DNA of 64,000 nt from contig NZ_CP077725.1 of assembly GCF_024730565.1 (NCBI RefSeq), positions 868,001 to 932,000 on the forward strand, given 5' to 3'. A model generated the notes under the pieces. It was not told the DNA's origin, ran no database searches, and saw only the letters and a list, made by a program, of their open reading frames with translations. The translations under genes and the position numbers were made by a program. Source of the DNA: Clostridium sp. CM027. GTDB taxonomy: Bacteria; Bacillota; Clostridia; Clostridiales; Clostridiaceae. Shown here one piece after another: positions 37,446-46,129 of this stretch (its first letter is position 1; each line of letters starts with the position of its first letter).

Positions 37446-38201
37446 TTATAATGTCTGTAAAATGATTTTCTTTATTTCATTGAATTTTTCTGATGTAACA
37501 ATATCCTTATTTCTGTTTTTAGGTAAATCAACGATTATTTCTTTTTTTATAGTTGCCGGTTTATCTGATAATACATATATTCTATCAGATAAGAATACTG
37601 CTTCTTCAATATCATGAGTTATAAATATTATGGTAACTTTTAGCTCTTTAATTACGTCTATTAGCCAATAGTGCATCTTTGCCCTAGTAATTGCATCAAG
37701 TGCACCAAAAGGCTCATCTAACAGCATAATATCAGATGATGACATATATGTTCTAAGCAATGCAGCTCTCTGCCTCATACCTCCTGAAAGTTGAAAAGGA
37801 TATTTATATTCGAAGCCTTCAAGCCCAAATGTTTTAAAATGACTAAGCGCCTGAGCCCTTGCCTCTTTTTTAGATTTTCCTTTTATAATAAGAGACAGTG
37901 TAGTATTATCCACAATGTTTTTCCATGGAAGTAGCAGGTCCTTTTGATGCATATAACTTACTTTTTCAAAAGTATCGCAGCATTTTTCTCCGTCAAATAT
38001 AATTTCACCCGAATCTTTACGCAAAAGGCCTGATATAATATTAAAAATTGTACTTTTACCACTGCCACTTGGTCCTAGTAAACTTATAAACTCATTCTCT
38101 CTTGCATAAAAAGAAACATCCTTTATTATATTCATACTTCCAAAAGTTTTTTTAATATTTTCTACTCTTAATTTTTCATTACTAGTTCGGTAAGTACTCA
38201 T
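37446..38201 (-). CDS. thiZ: ABC transporter ATPase, ThiZ-like
   Basis: 251 residues from ATG 38201 (GTGAGG 9 nt upstream); a GTG at 38216 gives five more. Walker [11 protein letters not shown]-loop HQKDLLLPW, signature LSGGMRQR and Walker [11 protein letters not shown] are all intact. It belongs to the nitrate/taurine/thiamine-precursor ATPases. The start lies inside the end of the binding-protein gene, so translation is coupled. A TPP riboswitch leads the operon, so it powers uptake of a pyrimidine precursor of thiamine. Confidence 0.9.
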   Translation of the reverse strand: MSTYRTSNEKLRVENIKKTFGSMNIIKDVSFYARENEFISLLGPSGSGKSTIFNIISGLLRKDSGEIIFDGEKCCDTFEKVSYMHQKDLLLPWKNIVDNTTLSLIIKGKSKKEARAQALSHFKTFGLEGFEYKYPFQLSGGMRQRAALLRTYMSSSDIMLLDEPFGALDAITRAKMHYWLIDVIKELKVTIIFITHDIEEAVFLSDRIYVLSDKPATIKKEIIVDLPKNRNKDIVTSEKFNEIKKIILQTL

Positions 38202-39186
38202 TAGTAAATGCCTCACTCGCCTTCATATCTTTTCCTAGAAGCTTTTTATCTAAAAGAAATTTGGTGTAATTATTCCAAACCGATTCTTTCATTACGCCCC
38301 ATTTTTCAGCTTCAGCTTTATATTGATCCTTTAAATATTTTTGACTTGCGACGGCAAGAGCTTCATCTGTCTCCGGTGCATTTTTCAGTAAAACCTTAGC
38401 ACTTTCCTCAGGTTTCTCCATGCTGTATTCATATCCTTTTGTAACTGCTTTTAAAAATTTCTTTGCCATTTCAGGATCCGCTTTTAATTTGTTCTCATTG
38501 GCTATAATTACCGGAGTATAATAATCTAAATCTTTATTTAATTTTCCAATATCAATATAGTCAATAGGAATATTTTTAAGCTTCGCTTCTATTCCTGTCC
38601 ATCCATAAAATACCCATTCAATATCAATATTTTTCTTAGTTACAGCAAAGAAATCCTCTGATCCTGCATCTACCATCTTTAGTTTTGAAAAATCCGCATT
38701 ATCTTTTTCCATAACCGCCTTTAAAATTGCATTTTCAGAAGGCGACCCCCATCCGCCATAGGTTTTTCCTTCAAAATCCTTAGGAGATTTAATATTTTTT
38801 TCCTTAGGCGATGCAAACCCGGAAGTATTATGCTGAATAATAGTGGCTATAGCTTTTATTGGAAGTGGATCTTTAGCAGTTCTAGCATAAGTTACATCTT
38901 CTTGATAGCTTACGCCAAAATCTCCTTTGCCCGCTGCAATTAAACTTGCAGTACTTCCCTGCGCTGGTTGAATAATTTCCACGTCAAGTCCTTCTTCTTT
39001 AAAATATCCATTATCTTTCGCTACATATAATCCAGTATGATTAGTGTTTGGTATCCAATCTAAAATAACAGTAACCTTTTTTAAAGTTTCTTCCTTCTTT
39101 ACATCTTCTTTTTTTGCAGCACAACCCACAAATAAAACCGTAGTCATTGAAACTGTTAATAATAATGAAATTACTTTCTTTAGCAT
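38182..39186 (-). CDS. thiY: Pyrimidine-precursor binding lipoprotein, ThiY-like
   Basis: 334 residues. The N-terminal signal ends in a lipobox ([11 protein letters not shown]), so the protein is anchored outside the membrane. The NMT1/THI5 domain carries [19 protein letters not shown], the ligand-binding start of ThiY and THI5. In the ThiXYZ system the ligand is formylaminopyrimidine, a thiamine breakdown product. It lies 40 nt after the permease and overlaps the ATPase gene. Confidence 0.9.
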   Translation of the reverse strand: MLKKVISLLLTVSMTTVLFVGCAAKKEDVKKEETLKKVTVILDWIPNTNHTGLYVAKDNGYFKEEGLDVEIIQPAQGSTASLIAAGKGDFGVSYQEDVTYARTAKDPLPIKAIATIIQHNTSGFASPKEKNIKSPKDFEGKTYGGWGSPSENAILKAVMEKDNADFSKLKMVDAGSEDFFAVTKKNIDIEWVFYGWTGIEAKLKNIPIDYIDIGKLNKDLDYYTPVIIANENKLKADPEMAKKFLKAVTKGYEYSMEKPEESAKVLLKNAPETDEALAVASQKYLKDQYKAEAEKWGVMKESVWNNYTKFLLDKKLLGKDMKASEAFTNEYLPN

Positions 39187-39225
39187 GATTTTACCTCCAA
39201 ATAAAATAATATGTCCTATTTAAAT

Positions 39226-40002
39226 TTAGTCATTGTTATCTGCTTTATTTCTAGTCCAAGGAGTAAAAAAATATTGTAATAAATTCAAGAGTCCAAATAG
39301 TCCCATGCTTAATATTACAATAATTATAATCACTGCAAAAACTTTATCAAGTGCATATGAATTTTTAGCTCTAATCATATATACCCCAAGCCCCTTATCT
39401 CCTCCAAGCCATTCTCCAATAACTGCCCCCATAATACTATAGGTTGCTGCTATTCTAAGGCCCGAAAAAAAATTTACAGTAGAGGATGGCAGCTTCACCA
39501 TGGTGAAAATTTGAAACTTACTAGCTCCCATAGTCTTTAAAAGGTTTACCATATCCGCGTCTACTGATTCTAATCCATCAATCAAACTAACAACTATAGG
39601 GAAAAAGCACACTAACACTACTACAATAATCTTAGGCAATATTCCAAAACCAAACCATATTATGAAAAGTGGTGCTAGCGCAATAATTGGAACAGTTTGA
39701 GATACTACTAAAATTGGATATATGCATTTTTTAATGATTTTCACATTATCCATTAAGATGGCTAAAATTAACGCAATCAAAATTGATATTGCGAATCCAA
39801 TCAAGGCTTCATATAAAGTCGCATAAATATGCTTAGTAATGCTTGGAACTATATTCACCAAGGTACTAATAATATCTTTTGGCGAAGGCAATATGTATTG
39901 CGGAACCTTCCATTTGTCTACAGCTATCTGCCATATAAAAAGAATTATTAATTGAAAAACTATAGGAATAAGTTTATTTTCTATACTTATATGTTTTTTC
40001 AT
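39226..40002 (-). CDS. thiX: ABC transporter permease, ThiX-like
   Basis: 258 residues, about six membrane segments, with the EAA-type coupling loop GLRIAATYSIMGAVIGEWLG. It belongs to the BPD_transp_1 family used with NMT1-type binding proteins. The 5' end overlaps the preceding thiamine-binding gene by 29 nt. Together with the next two genes it forms a complete importer. Confidence 0.9.
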   Translation of the reverse strand: MKKHISIENKLIPIVFQLIILFIWQIAVDKWKVPQYILPSPKDIISTLVNIVPSITKHIYATLYEALIGFAISILIALILAILMDNVKIIKKCIYPILVVSQTVPIIALAPLFIIWFGFGILPKIIVVVLVCFFPIVVSLIDGLESVDADMVNLLKTMGASKFQIFTMVKLPSSTVNFFSGLRIAATYSIMGAVIGEWLGGDKGLGVYMIRAKNSYALDKVFAVIIIIVILSMGLFGLLNLLQYFFTPWTRNKADNND

Positions 40003-40264
40003 TCATAGTCACGCCTTCAGCTTTATAATCGATTTTCACTATAGAAACAACCCTACTTGCTCCATGAACTACACAAATTTCCTGGGCCTTTTTTACTATA
40101 TCTAAAAGCTCATCCATTTCACCTTCCATAGTGGTTTCCATTGGTCCTACCTCATATTTCACTCCACTAGATTGAATATATTCTATAACCTTATCTACTA
40201 CTGGGTAAATTTTTTCTTCCGCAACCACTGGTATAACTTGAAGACTCACATTTACAACTGACAT
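39974..40264 (-). CDS. MTH1187/YkoF-family thiamine-binding protein
   Basis: 96 residues of the DUF77 fold: VSLQVIPV at the start, VDKVIEYIQSSGVKYEVGPMETTMEG in the middle (continuous pattern of the family). Members bind thiamine or hydroxymethylpyrimidine in the cytoplasm. It is the first gene after the TPP riboswitch and overlaps thiX, supporting a role in precursor handling. Confidence 0.85.
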   Translation of the reverse strand: MSVVNVSLQVIPVVAEEKIYPVVDKVIEYIQSSGVKYEVGPMETTMEGEMDELLDIVKKAQEICVVHGASRVVSIVKIDYKAEGVTMNEKTYKYRK

Positions 40265-40299
40265 TTCAATTCCCCCTTATAATATTGTTAAAGTAAAAT

Positions 40300-40332
40300 A
40301 AACCCTTTGCTCATTTTTAAGCGAAGGGTTCT
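40300..40332 (-). terminator. Probable expression-platform terminator of the TPP riboswitch
   Basis: Leftward GAACCCTTCGC, loop, GCAAAGGGTTT, then TATTTTA. It stands between the aptamer and the first gene. Confidence 0.6.
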
Positions 40333-40394
40333 ATAATCGAATAACTTTGCACCATTTATATATTCTTATTTTAACCTAAATGCAAATTATATTT

Positions 40395-40476
40395 TCCCTC
40401 CGCTGGCATTATCCAATTCAGGTTATAAGGGTCGAAACTTAACTGTTTCCTCTCAGACAAAAATATTGACTCCCCT
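40395..40476 (-). promoter_or_regulatory. TPP riboswitch (THI element)
   Basis: Minus strand: GGGGAGTC, then the invariant CTGAGA with a variable P3 arm, ACCCTT, then CCTGAATTGGATAATGCCAG and CGGAGGGA. These are the conserved TPP aptamer segments in order; the variant CCTGAATTGG replaces the common CCTGATCTGG. It lies 130 nt before the thiamine transporter operon. Confidence 0.95.
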
Positions 40477-40542
40477 AGTTTTTAATATTAAATTACTTTA
40501 CACGTATATACTACCTAAAAATTCTTATAATGTCAAACCATA

Positions 40543-40575
40543 AAAAACGCATCTTTTATTCAGTGCGTTTTTCTT
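40543..40575 (-). terminator. Terminator of the 40574 gene
   Basis: AAAAACGCA, loop, TGCGTTTTT, overlapping the stop codon. Confidence 0.7.
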
Positions 40576-40873
40576 AACAATCCATATTATCTTCAAACTT
40601 TTTAATATTTTCCTTTAGTTCATCTATTTGTTTTTGTAAATCCTTATTATCGCCCTTAGAATTACTGTTTCCATTATCTCCAGATTGATTGCCATCCTGC
40701 GATTCAAGATTTTGAGACTGAGCTGCAATTATCAAAATACTCTGCGCCAAACCCGTTAAAAAATTACCTATTACATTTTGTTGATTAACATTAAGTTTTC
40801 CAGCAATTATAATCCCTATTACTGTTGCTAATGTGGCTAATTGACAAGGCGTGAATTCTTCTAACTTTTTCAT
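40574..40873 (-). CDS. Small membrane-associated protein of unknown function
   Basis: 99 residues. A hydrophobic stretch ATLATVIGIIIAG (about 13-25) and a second at about 36-51 are followed by a Gln/Asn/Gly/Ser-rich linker and a C-terminal coiled coil (KDLQKQIDELKENIKKFEDN) ending MDC. It looks like a membrane hairpin with an extended tail. I do not recognise a family. GAGGC precedes the ATG. Confidence 0.7.
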   Translation of the reverse strand: MKKLEEFTPCQLATLATVIGIIIAGKLNVNQQNVIGNFLTGLAQSILIIAAQSQNLESQDGNQSGDNGNSNSKGDNKDLQKQIDELKENIKKFEDNMDC

Positions 40874-41007
40874 ACATTGCCTCTTTTATAAAATGGTTGT
40901 AATATATTATATTCTTTTAACAAAAAAAAGTGTAACTAATATTATTTTTTAAATATATGACATGAAGATATTTTTATTCATATATTACTCATAAAGGGGT
41001 GATATAT

Positions 41008-42018
41008 ATGAATATATACAACAATAGAAGATTTGCAGATATTGTGTTTGAAGGTGGCGGAGTTAAGGGCATCGGTCTTGTAGGTGCCTTAAAAACATTT
41101 GAGGATAATGGATATCAATGGAAAAATATTTCAGGAAACTCTGCCGGATCTATTATAGCTGCACTAGTTGCGGTAGGCTACCCAGCTGACGAGATAAAAA
41201 AATTAATGCTAAATCTAGACTACACAAAATTTGCTGATAAAAGTCATTTTAATATGCCTATATTCTCTGATGCTTACAATCTACTTTTTAAAAAAGGCAT
41301 TTATAAAGGTGACTATATAAAAAATTGGATTGACGAAGTTCTATCGCATAAACTTAAGCTTACAAATAGGAAAAAAATAACCTTTGGAGATTTGATTATT
41401 CCAGGAGAAAAGGGTATTCTTTTAAATAATAATAAGTATAAAAGAAAATACAAACTGCATATTATAGCAACTGATATTAGCTGTGGAAAGATGCTAATAC
41501 TACCAGAGGATATTGCGGGATACGGGATAAATCCTGATGAACTTGAAGTAAGTTTGGCAATAAGAATGAGCATATCTATCCCCTATTTTTTTCACCCTGT
41601 AAACTTATATAATATAAAGACTAATAAAAAGTCTCTCATTGTTGATGGTGGTGTTTTAAGCAATTATCCAGTTTGGATTTTTGATGTGAATGGTGTTCCT
41701 CTCTGGCCAACCATCGGTTTTAAACTCGGAGGGAACAAAGAAATACGAGAACATAAAATCACAAATATCTTAAATTTTACTAGCTCAATTATTGAGACTA
41801 TGTTAGAAGCACAAGATGATATTCATATAAGCGAAATGGATTTCTTGCGTACTGTAAAAATCGATACCCTTGATATTAAAACCACAGATTTTAATATTGG
41901 GAATAAAAAAATTATGGAGTTATATAATTCTGGTGAAGTTTGCGCAAAAGAATTTCTTAAAAATTGGGAAGATAATTATAAAAAGCATAGAATCTTTAGA
42001 AGTAATTCTTTTAAATAA
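41008..42018 (+). CDS. Patatin-like phospholipase
   Basis: 336 residues from ATG 41008 (GGGG 8 nt upstream); a GTG at 40999 overlaps that site. The patatin motifs are complete: oxyanion loop EGGGVKGIGLVGAL, nucleophile GNSAGS and the DGG dyad VDGGVLSNYP. It would hydrolyse acyl esters of membrane or foreign lipids; no signal peptide is present, so it acts inside the cell unless exported otherwise. Confidence 0.92.
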   Translation: MNIYNNRRFADIVFEGGGVKGIGLVGALKTFEDNGYQWKNISGNSAGSIIAALVAVGYPADEIKKLMLNLDYTKFADKSHFNMPIFSDAYNLLFKKGIYKGDYIKNWIDEVLSHKLKLTNRKKITFGDLIIPGEKGILLNNNKYKRKYKLHIIATDISCGKMLILPEDIAGYGINPDELEVSLAIRMSISIPYFFHPVNLYNIKTNKKSLIVDGGVLSNYPVWIFDVNGVPLWPTIGFKLGGNKEIREHKITNILNFTSSIIETMLEAQDDIHISEMDFLRTVKIDTLDIKTTDFNIGNKKIMELYNSGEVCAKEFLKNWEDNYKKHRIFRSNSFK

Positions 42019-42106
42019 TAATCGTTGCTAAAAACACTAAATCTTTTTATTCATATATACACCATCTTACATTTATTTATTGAACAATACTAAGAATCTA
42101 AAAGTG

Positions 42107-42166
42107 CACTAAGCTTAATAATTATTATTATTATTATTATTATTATTAAGCTTAGGTGTTTTTTTC
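42107..42166 (+). terminator. Terminator with an ATT-repeat loop
   Basis: CACTAAGCTTAATA and TATTAAGCTTAGGTG arms followed by TTTTTTTC; the loop is a run of ATT trinucleotides (about 42115-42145). Serves the patatin gene 90 nt upstream. Confidence 0.7.
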
Positions 42167-42249
42167 TTAGTTCACAAATTTAGTCACAGTTCAAATAATG
42201 TGATATTATAATATTAAGAAAAAAAAAGAAAAAAAATGAGGTGAGTTCA

Positions 42250-43110
42250 ATGAAAAAAGTATTATTAACCGGCTCTAATGGTTTCTTAGCATCAAGATAT
42301 TACACATATTATAAAGATAAATACGAAATAATCCCATTAGGACATGCAGAGTTAGATATAACAGACGAGAGTAAAGCCTTAGAAATTATACAGAAATTCA
42401 AACCTGATTACGTGATACATACCGCTGCTATTGCTGATACAGGTTTGTGTGAACGAAACCCAGAACTATCTTATGAAATAAATGTAAAAGGTTCAATTAA
42501 CATTGCTAAAGCCTGTAGTTTAACAAAATCTAAATTAATATATTTAAGTTCTGAACAAATTTTTAATGGCAATTTCGAATCAGGACCATATAATGAAAAT
42601 CACATTCCAACTCCAAATACCATTTATGGGAAACATAAACTTGAAGCTGAAAACGAATTAAAAGGAATTATTGATGAACTATGGATTTTAAGACTTACTT
42701 GGTTATTTGGATTTCCAGAAAAAAATTGCAGGGTAAATTCTAATATACTATGGAATGTTGTATCTTCTATTTTAAAGTATAAAAAAATGAAATTACCCTC
42801 AAATGAATTTAGAGGAATGACCTATGTTTATGATATAATAGCAAATTTTGATAAGATTTTTACTCTTCCATACGGAACTTATCACACTGGAAGCGAAAAT
42901 AACTTAAGCACTTATGATATAGCTTTGCTCATATTAAAAGAAATTGGCTTAAATCATAAAGCAGGTAATTATTTAGAAAAAGATACCGAAAAATACAAAG
43001 AACATCCAAGGGACTTACGAATAAGTAATAGCAAATTGAAGAATTATGATATTGTTATGCCTAAAACTGAAGATGGCATTAAAAAGTGCCTTAAAGATTT
43101 CAACTATTAA
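42250..43110 (+). CDS. RmlD-type sugar-nucleotide reductase (SDR family)
   Basis: 286 residues from ATG 42250 (GAGGTG 6 nt upstream); a GTG at 42241 lies in that site. N-terminal NADPH loop TGSNGFLASRYY, the catalytic YGKHK (Tyr-x-x-x-Lys) near residue 125, and an RmlD-like C-terminal region. Family members reduce dTDP-4-keto-6-deoxysugars; MAT2B-like regulatory proteins are similar. No rml genes are adjacent, so the substrate is open. Confidence 0.8.
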   Translation: MKKVLLTGSNGFLASRYYTYYKDKYEIIPLGHAELDITDESKALEIIQKFKPDYVIHTAAIADTGLCERNPELSYEINVKGSINIAKACSLTKSKLIYLSSEQIFNGNFESGPYNENHIPTPNTIYGKHKLEAENELKGIIDELWILRLTWLFGFPEKNCRVNSNILWNVVSSILKYKKMKLPSNEFRGMTYVYDIIANFDKIFTLPYGTYHTGSENNLSTYDIALLILKEIGLNHKAGNYLEKDTEKYKEHPRDLRISNSKLKNYDIVMPKTEDGIKKCLKDFNY

Positions 43111-43113
43111 TTG

Positions 43114-43163
43114 TCTACTAAAGTAGCTTTATCTACTAAAGTAGCATTATCTACTAAAAAGCA
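43114..43163. repeat. Tandem 18-bp repeat, about 2.7 units
   Basis: Two full units, TCTACTAAAGTAGCTTTA and TCTACTAAAGTAGCATTA, then a partial TCTACTAAA. Each full unit contains the palindrome CTACTAAAGTAG. Confidence 0.75.
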
Positions 43164-43197
43164 CGTAACAGGTGGGGATTTACCTGTTACGTGCCTT
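43160..43197. terminator. Bidirectional terminator between convergent genes
   Basis: GCACGTAACAGGT, loop GGGGATTT, ACCTGTTACGTGC, between the RmlD-like gene and argH. Confidence 0.75.
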
Positions 43198-43236
43198 ATA
43201 TTTAAAGGGGGTATTCTGCCACCTCTAAGGCGGCCT

Positions 43237-44550
43237 TTACATTTCTTTTTTTATACCGCGGCTTAAAGTCTTTTCATAATCTATAAATTCATACACATCA
43301 TTTTGAAATAAATCGCTAAAACTTTTAAGTTCTTCTAAACTTAAATCTTCTATAGCCTTATGTTTTTTTTCACAATTTATAACTATAGCGCCTATAACAC
43401 CATGAGCATCTCTAAAGGCTGCCCCTTTGCTTACAAGATAATCTGCAGCTTCCGTAGCATTTAGAAAACCTCTTTTAACTGCGTTATACATATTATCTTT
43501 TTTAATTTTTAAAGTACTTAACATTTCATTCATAACCTTTAAGCATTTTAAAACTGTGTCAACTGCATCAAAGAAAGGTTCTTTATCTTCTTGCATATCT
43601 TTATTATAGGCAAGTGGTATTCCTTTCATAGTGGTAAGCAGACTCATTAAATCTCCATATACTCTTCCAGTTTTCCCTCTTATTAATTCTGCTGCATCTG
43701 GATTTCTTTTCTGTGGCATTATACTACTGCCCGTGGAGAATTCATCGCTAATTTCAATGAAATTAAATTCTTTAGTACTCCATAAAATGAACTCCTCACT
43801 TAATCTACTAAGATGCATCATTATTATAGAAAAATCGGATAAAAGTTCTAATAAATAATCTCTATCACTTACTCCATCCATAAAATTATCTGTAGGTTTT
43901 TTAAACCCTAGCTCGCTTGTTGTAAACTTCCTGTCTGTATCATATGTTGTTCCCGCTAGTGCACAGCATCCAAGAGGATTTTCATCCATAATCTCTGTAG
44001 CGCTTATAATCCTTTTCTTATCGCGACGAAACATATTAAAGTACGCCATAATGTGCTGTTTAAATGTCACTACTTGTGCTCTTTGCATATGTGTATACCC
44101 TGGCATTATAACCGCATTATCATTCCCAACTTTTTCAATAGTGTTTAAAATAACATCTAAGTTATCAATAACATCCAATGCTTTGTATTTTGAATATAAT
44201 CTCATATCTACTGCAACCTGATCATTTCGACTTCTAGCTGTATGGAGTTTTTTACCTACATCCCCTACAAGTTTTGTAAGCTGTATTTCCATAAAACTGT
44301 GAATATCTTCATAATCACCTTCAATTTTAAGTTTGCCTTCTTGAATATCTGAAAGAATAGAATTCAGACCATTAACTATAGTCACACTTTCCTCATTTGT
44401 TAAAATACTACATTTAGCAAGCATTTTAACATGGGCTATGCTACCCATAATATCTTCATAATATAATCTTTTATCAAAGCTTAGAGAACTATTAAAGTCC
44501 TCCATAAGCTTGCTTTCTTTTTCCTTAAATCTTCCACCCCAAAGTTTCAT
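43237..44550 (-). CDS. argH: Argininosuccinate lyase
   Basis: 437 residues from ATG 44550 (GGGTGA upstream; a longer frame to 44574 adds eight residues). It starts MKLWGGRFKEKES and carries the fumarase/aspartase signature GSSIMPQKRNPDAAE. It cleaves argininosuccinate to arginine and fumarate, the last step of arginine synthesis. It follows argG by about 40 nt under the same ArgR-type promoter. Confidence 0.97.
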   Translation of the reverse strand: MKLWGGRFKEKESKLMEDFNSSLSFDKRLYYEDIMGSIAHVKMLAKCSILTNEESVTIVNGLNSILSDIQEGKLKIEGDYEDIHSFMEIQLTKLVGDVGKKLHTARSRNDQVAVDMRLYSKYKALDVIDNLDVILNTIEKVGNDNAVIMPGYTHMQRAQVVTFKQHIMAYFNMFRRDKKRIISATEIMDENPLGCCALAGTTYDTDRKFTTSELGFKKPTDNFMDGVSDRDYLLELLSDFSIIMMHLSRLSEEFILWSTKEFNFIEISDEFSTGSSIMPQKRNPDAAELIRGKTGRVYGDLMSLLTTMKGIPLAYNKDMQEDKEPFFDAVDTVLKCLKVMNEMLSTLKIKKDNMYNAVKRGFLNATEAADYLVSKGAAFRDAHGVIGAIVINCEKKHKAIEDLSLEELKSFSDLFQNDVYEFIDYEKTLSRGIKKEM

Positions 44551-44591
44551 ATATATCACCCGCTCTTCCTTCATAAATTTTATAATTTTTC

Positions 44592-45794
44592 TTAGCTATT
44601 GTTTAAATTTTTATATGCTTTAATTTTACTTGGCAATGAAAATAAGTTTATAAATCCTTCTGCATCCTTATGATCATATAAATCACTTGCTCCAAACGAA
44701 GATATACCCGCGTCGTAAAGAGCATTAGGTGATTCTTTACCTGCTGACATGATGTTTCCCTTATAAAGTTTTAGTTTAACCGTCCCTGTTACTGTTTCTT
44801 GAGTCTTATCCACAAATGCATCAAGGGCTTCTCTCATAGCGCTAAACCAAAGTCCATTATATACTAATTCCCCATATTTTTGTGATACTAAGTATTTAAA
44901 GTGGAGTGTATCCTTGTCTAAAGTTATTTCCTCTAGTTCTTTGTGTGCTGCATAAAGTACAGTCCCACCAGGAGTCTCATATATTCCTCTTGATTTCATC
45001 CCCACAAGTCTATTCTCTACTATATCTATAACTCCAATTCCATTTTCTCCACCAATTTTATTTAATGTTGAAACAATATCAATTGGCTCAAGTTCAATTC
45101 CGTCAATTTTGGTCGCAATTCCCTTTTCAAAATATATCTCTACATAAGTAGGTTCATCCTTAGCTTTTTCTGGAGGTGTAACCATAAGATACATATCTCT
45201 TTTATGCTCATTATTTAATTCTTCAATATCTCCGCCTTCATGACTTGCATGCCACAAGTTCTGATCTACTGAATAGATTTTCTCCTTGGTAACTGATATT
45301 TCTATGCCTCTATCATTAGCATAATCTATAGCATCTTCTCTTGATTTTATATCCCAAATTCTCCAAGGAGCAATAACCTTTATAGAAGGATCAATGGCTG
45401 TTATCCCAACTTCAAATCTAACTTGATCATTTCCTTTCCCAGTACATCCGTGACATATATATTTTGCCCCTTCTTTATGAGCGATTTCAACAAGTTTTTT
45501 AGCTATTAATGGTCTTGCAAATGCTGTACCCAATAAATATGTTCCTTCATATGCAGCATTTGCTTTAACTCCTTTAAATACGTAATCTTTTATGAATTCA
45601 GCTGTTACGTTCTCAATATATATTTTTTGCGCGCCTGAACTTATAGCCTTTTTCTCAATTGCCTTCATATCATCTTCTTGACCAATATTAATGCAAGCTG
45701 CTACAACGTCCATATCATAGTTTTCCTTAATCCAAGTTATTATTATAGATGTATCTAATCCTCCAGAATACGCTAAAACCACTTTTTCTTTCAT
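44592..45794 (-). CDS. argG: Argininosuccinate synthase
   Basis: 400 residues. PP-loop [10 protein letters not shown] at the N-terminus and [14 protein letters not shown] are diagnostic. It joins citrulline and aspartate using ATP. GGGGG precedes ATG 45794. The roughly 160-nt leader carries a palindrome like an ArgR site and the promoter resembles that of carAB, so co-regulation by arginine is likely. Confidence 0.97.
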   Translation of the reverse strand: MKEKVVLAYSGGLDTSIIITWIKENYDMDVVAACINIGQEDDMKAIEKKAISSGAQKIYIENVTAEFIKDYVFKGVKANAAYEGTYLLGTAFARPLIAKKLVEIAHKEGAKYICHGCTGKGNDQVRFEVGITAIDPSIKVIAPWRIWDIKSREDAIDYANDRGIEISVTKEKIYSVDQNLWHASHEGGDIEELNNEHKRDMYLMVTPPEKAKDEPTYVEIYFEKGIATKIDGIELEPIDIVSTLNKIGGENGIGVIDIVENRLVGMKSRGIYETPGGTVLYAAHKELEEITLDKDTLHFKYLVSQKYGELVYNGLWFSAMREALDAFVDKTQETVTGTVKLKLYKGNIMSAGKESPNALYDAGISSFGASDLYDHKDAEGFINLFSLPSKIKAYKNLNNS

Positions 45795-45856
45795 TTTAAT
45801 ATCCCCCTTAGATTCTAGATAGTGTAACCACTATCTTTATAACATATTGCATCTTT

Positions 45857-45872
45857 GAATGTTTATACATTC
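45857..45872 (-). promoter_or_regulatory. ArgR-type operator in the argG leader
   Basis: GAATGT-TTAT-ACATTC inverted repeat, followed by TATGCATATTAT; resembles ARG boxes (TGAATNNNNATTCA). Confidence 0.55.
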
Positions 45873-45958
45873 TTATGCATATTATTTATTTTCGTTTATT
45901 TATCTTTTACAGCTATTTTTTAACCATTTTTACTGATGTTGCTGGCTTGTTTTTATTT

Positions 45959-45987
45959 ATTATATATTATTTTTTATATTAATGCAA
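45959..45987 (-). promoter_or_regulatory. argGH promoter
   Basis: Leftward TTGCAT (45987-45982), 17-nt spacer, TATAAT (45964-45959). A conserved ATTATTCATTTA...ATTTATACA block at 46003-46032 lies just upstream and is shared with the carA promoter. Confidence 0.75.
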
Positions 45988-46056
45988 TGCTTTCGCCTTA
46001 TTAATTATTCATTTATTATAATATTTATACATAAAGCAAACCAAGATGAGGTTTAA

Positions 46057-46098
46057 AACTGCCCTTAGCTTAATCATAAGCTAAGGGCAGTTTTAATT
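46057..46098 (-). terminator. Terminator of carAB
   Basis: AAAACTGCCCTTAGCTTA, loop TGAT, TAAGCTAAGGGCAGTTTT; 33 nt beyond the carB stop. Confidence 0.9.
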
Positions 46099-46129
46099 TA
46101 TAATTCAATATTTTTTTAAATAGAATATA

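Noticed and set aside
42121-42148. ATT trinucleotide run as a CRISPR or microsatellite locus
   Set aside because: It is the loop of a terminator with matched arms; no spacer-repeat pattern.
45900-46030. T-box or riboswitch upstream of argG
   Set aside because: No T-box sequence or aptamer consensus; promoter and ArgR-like palindromes explain the region.
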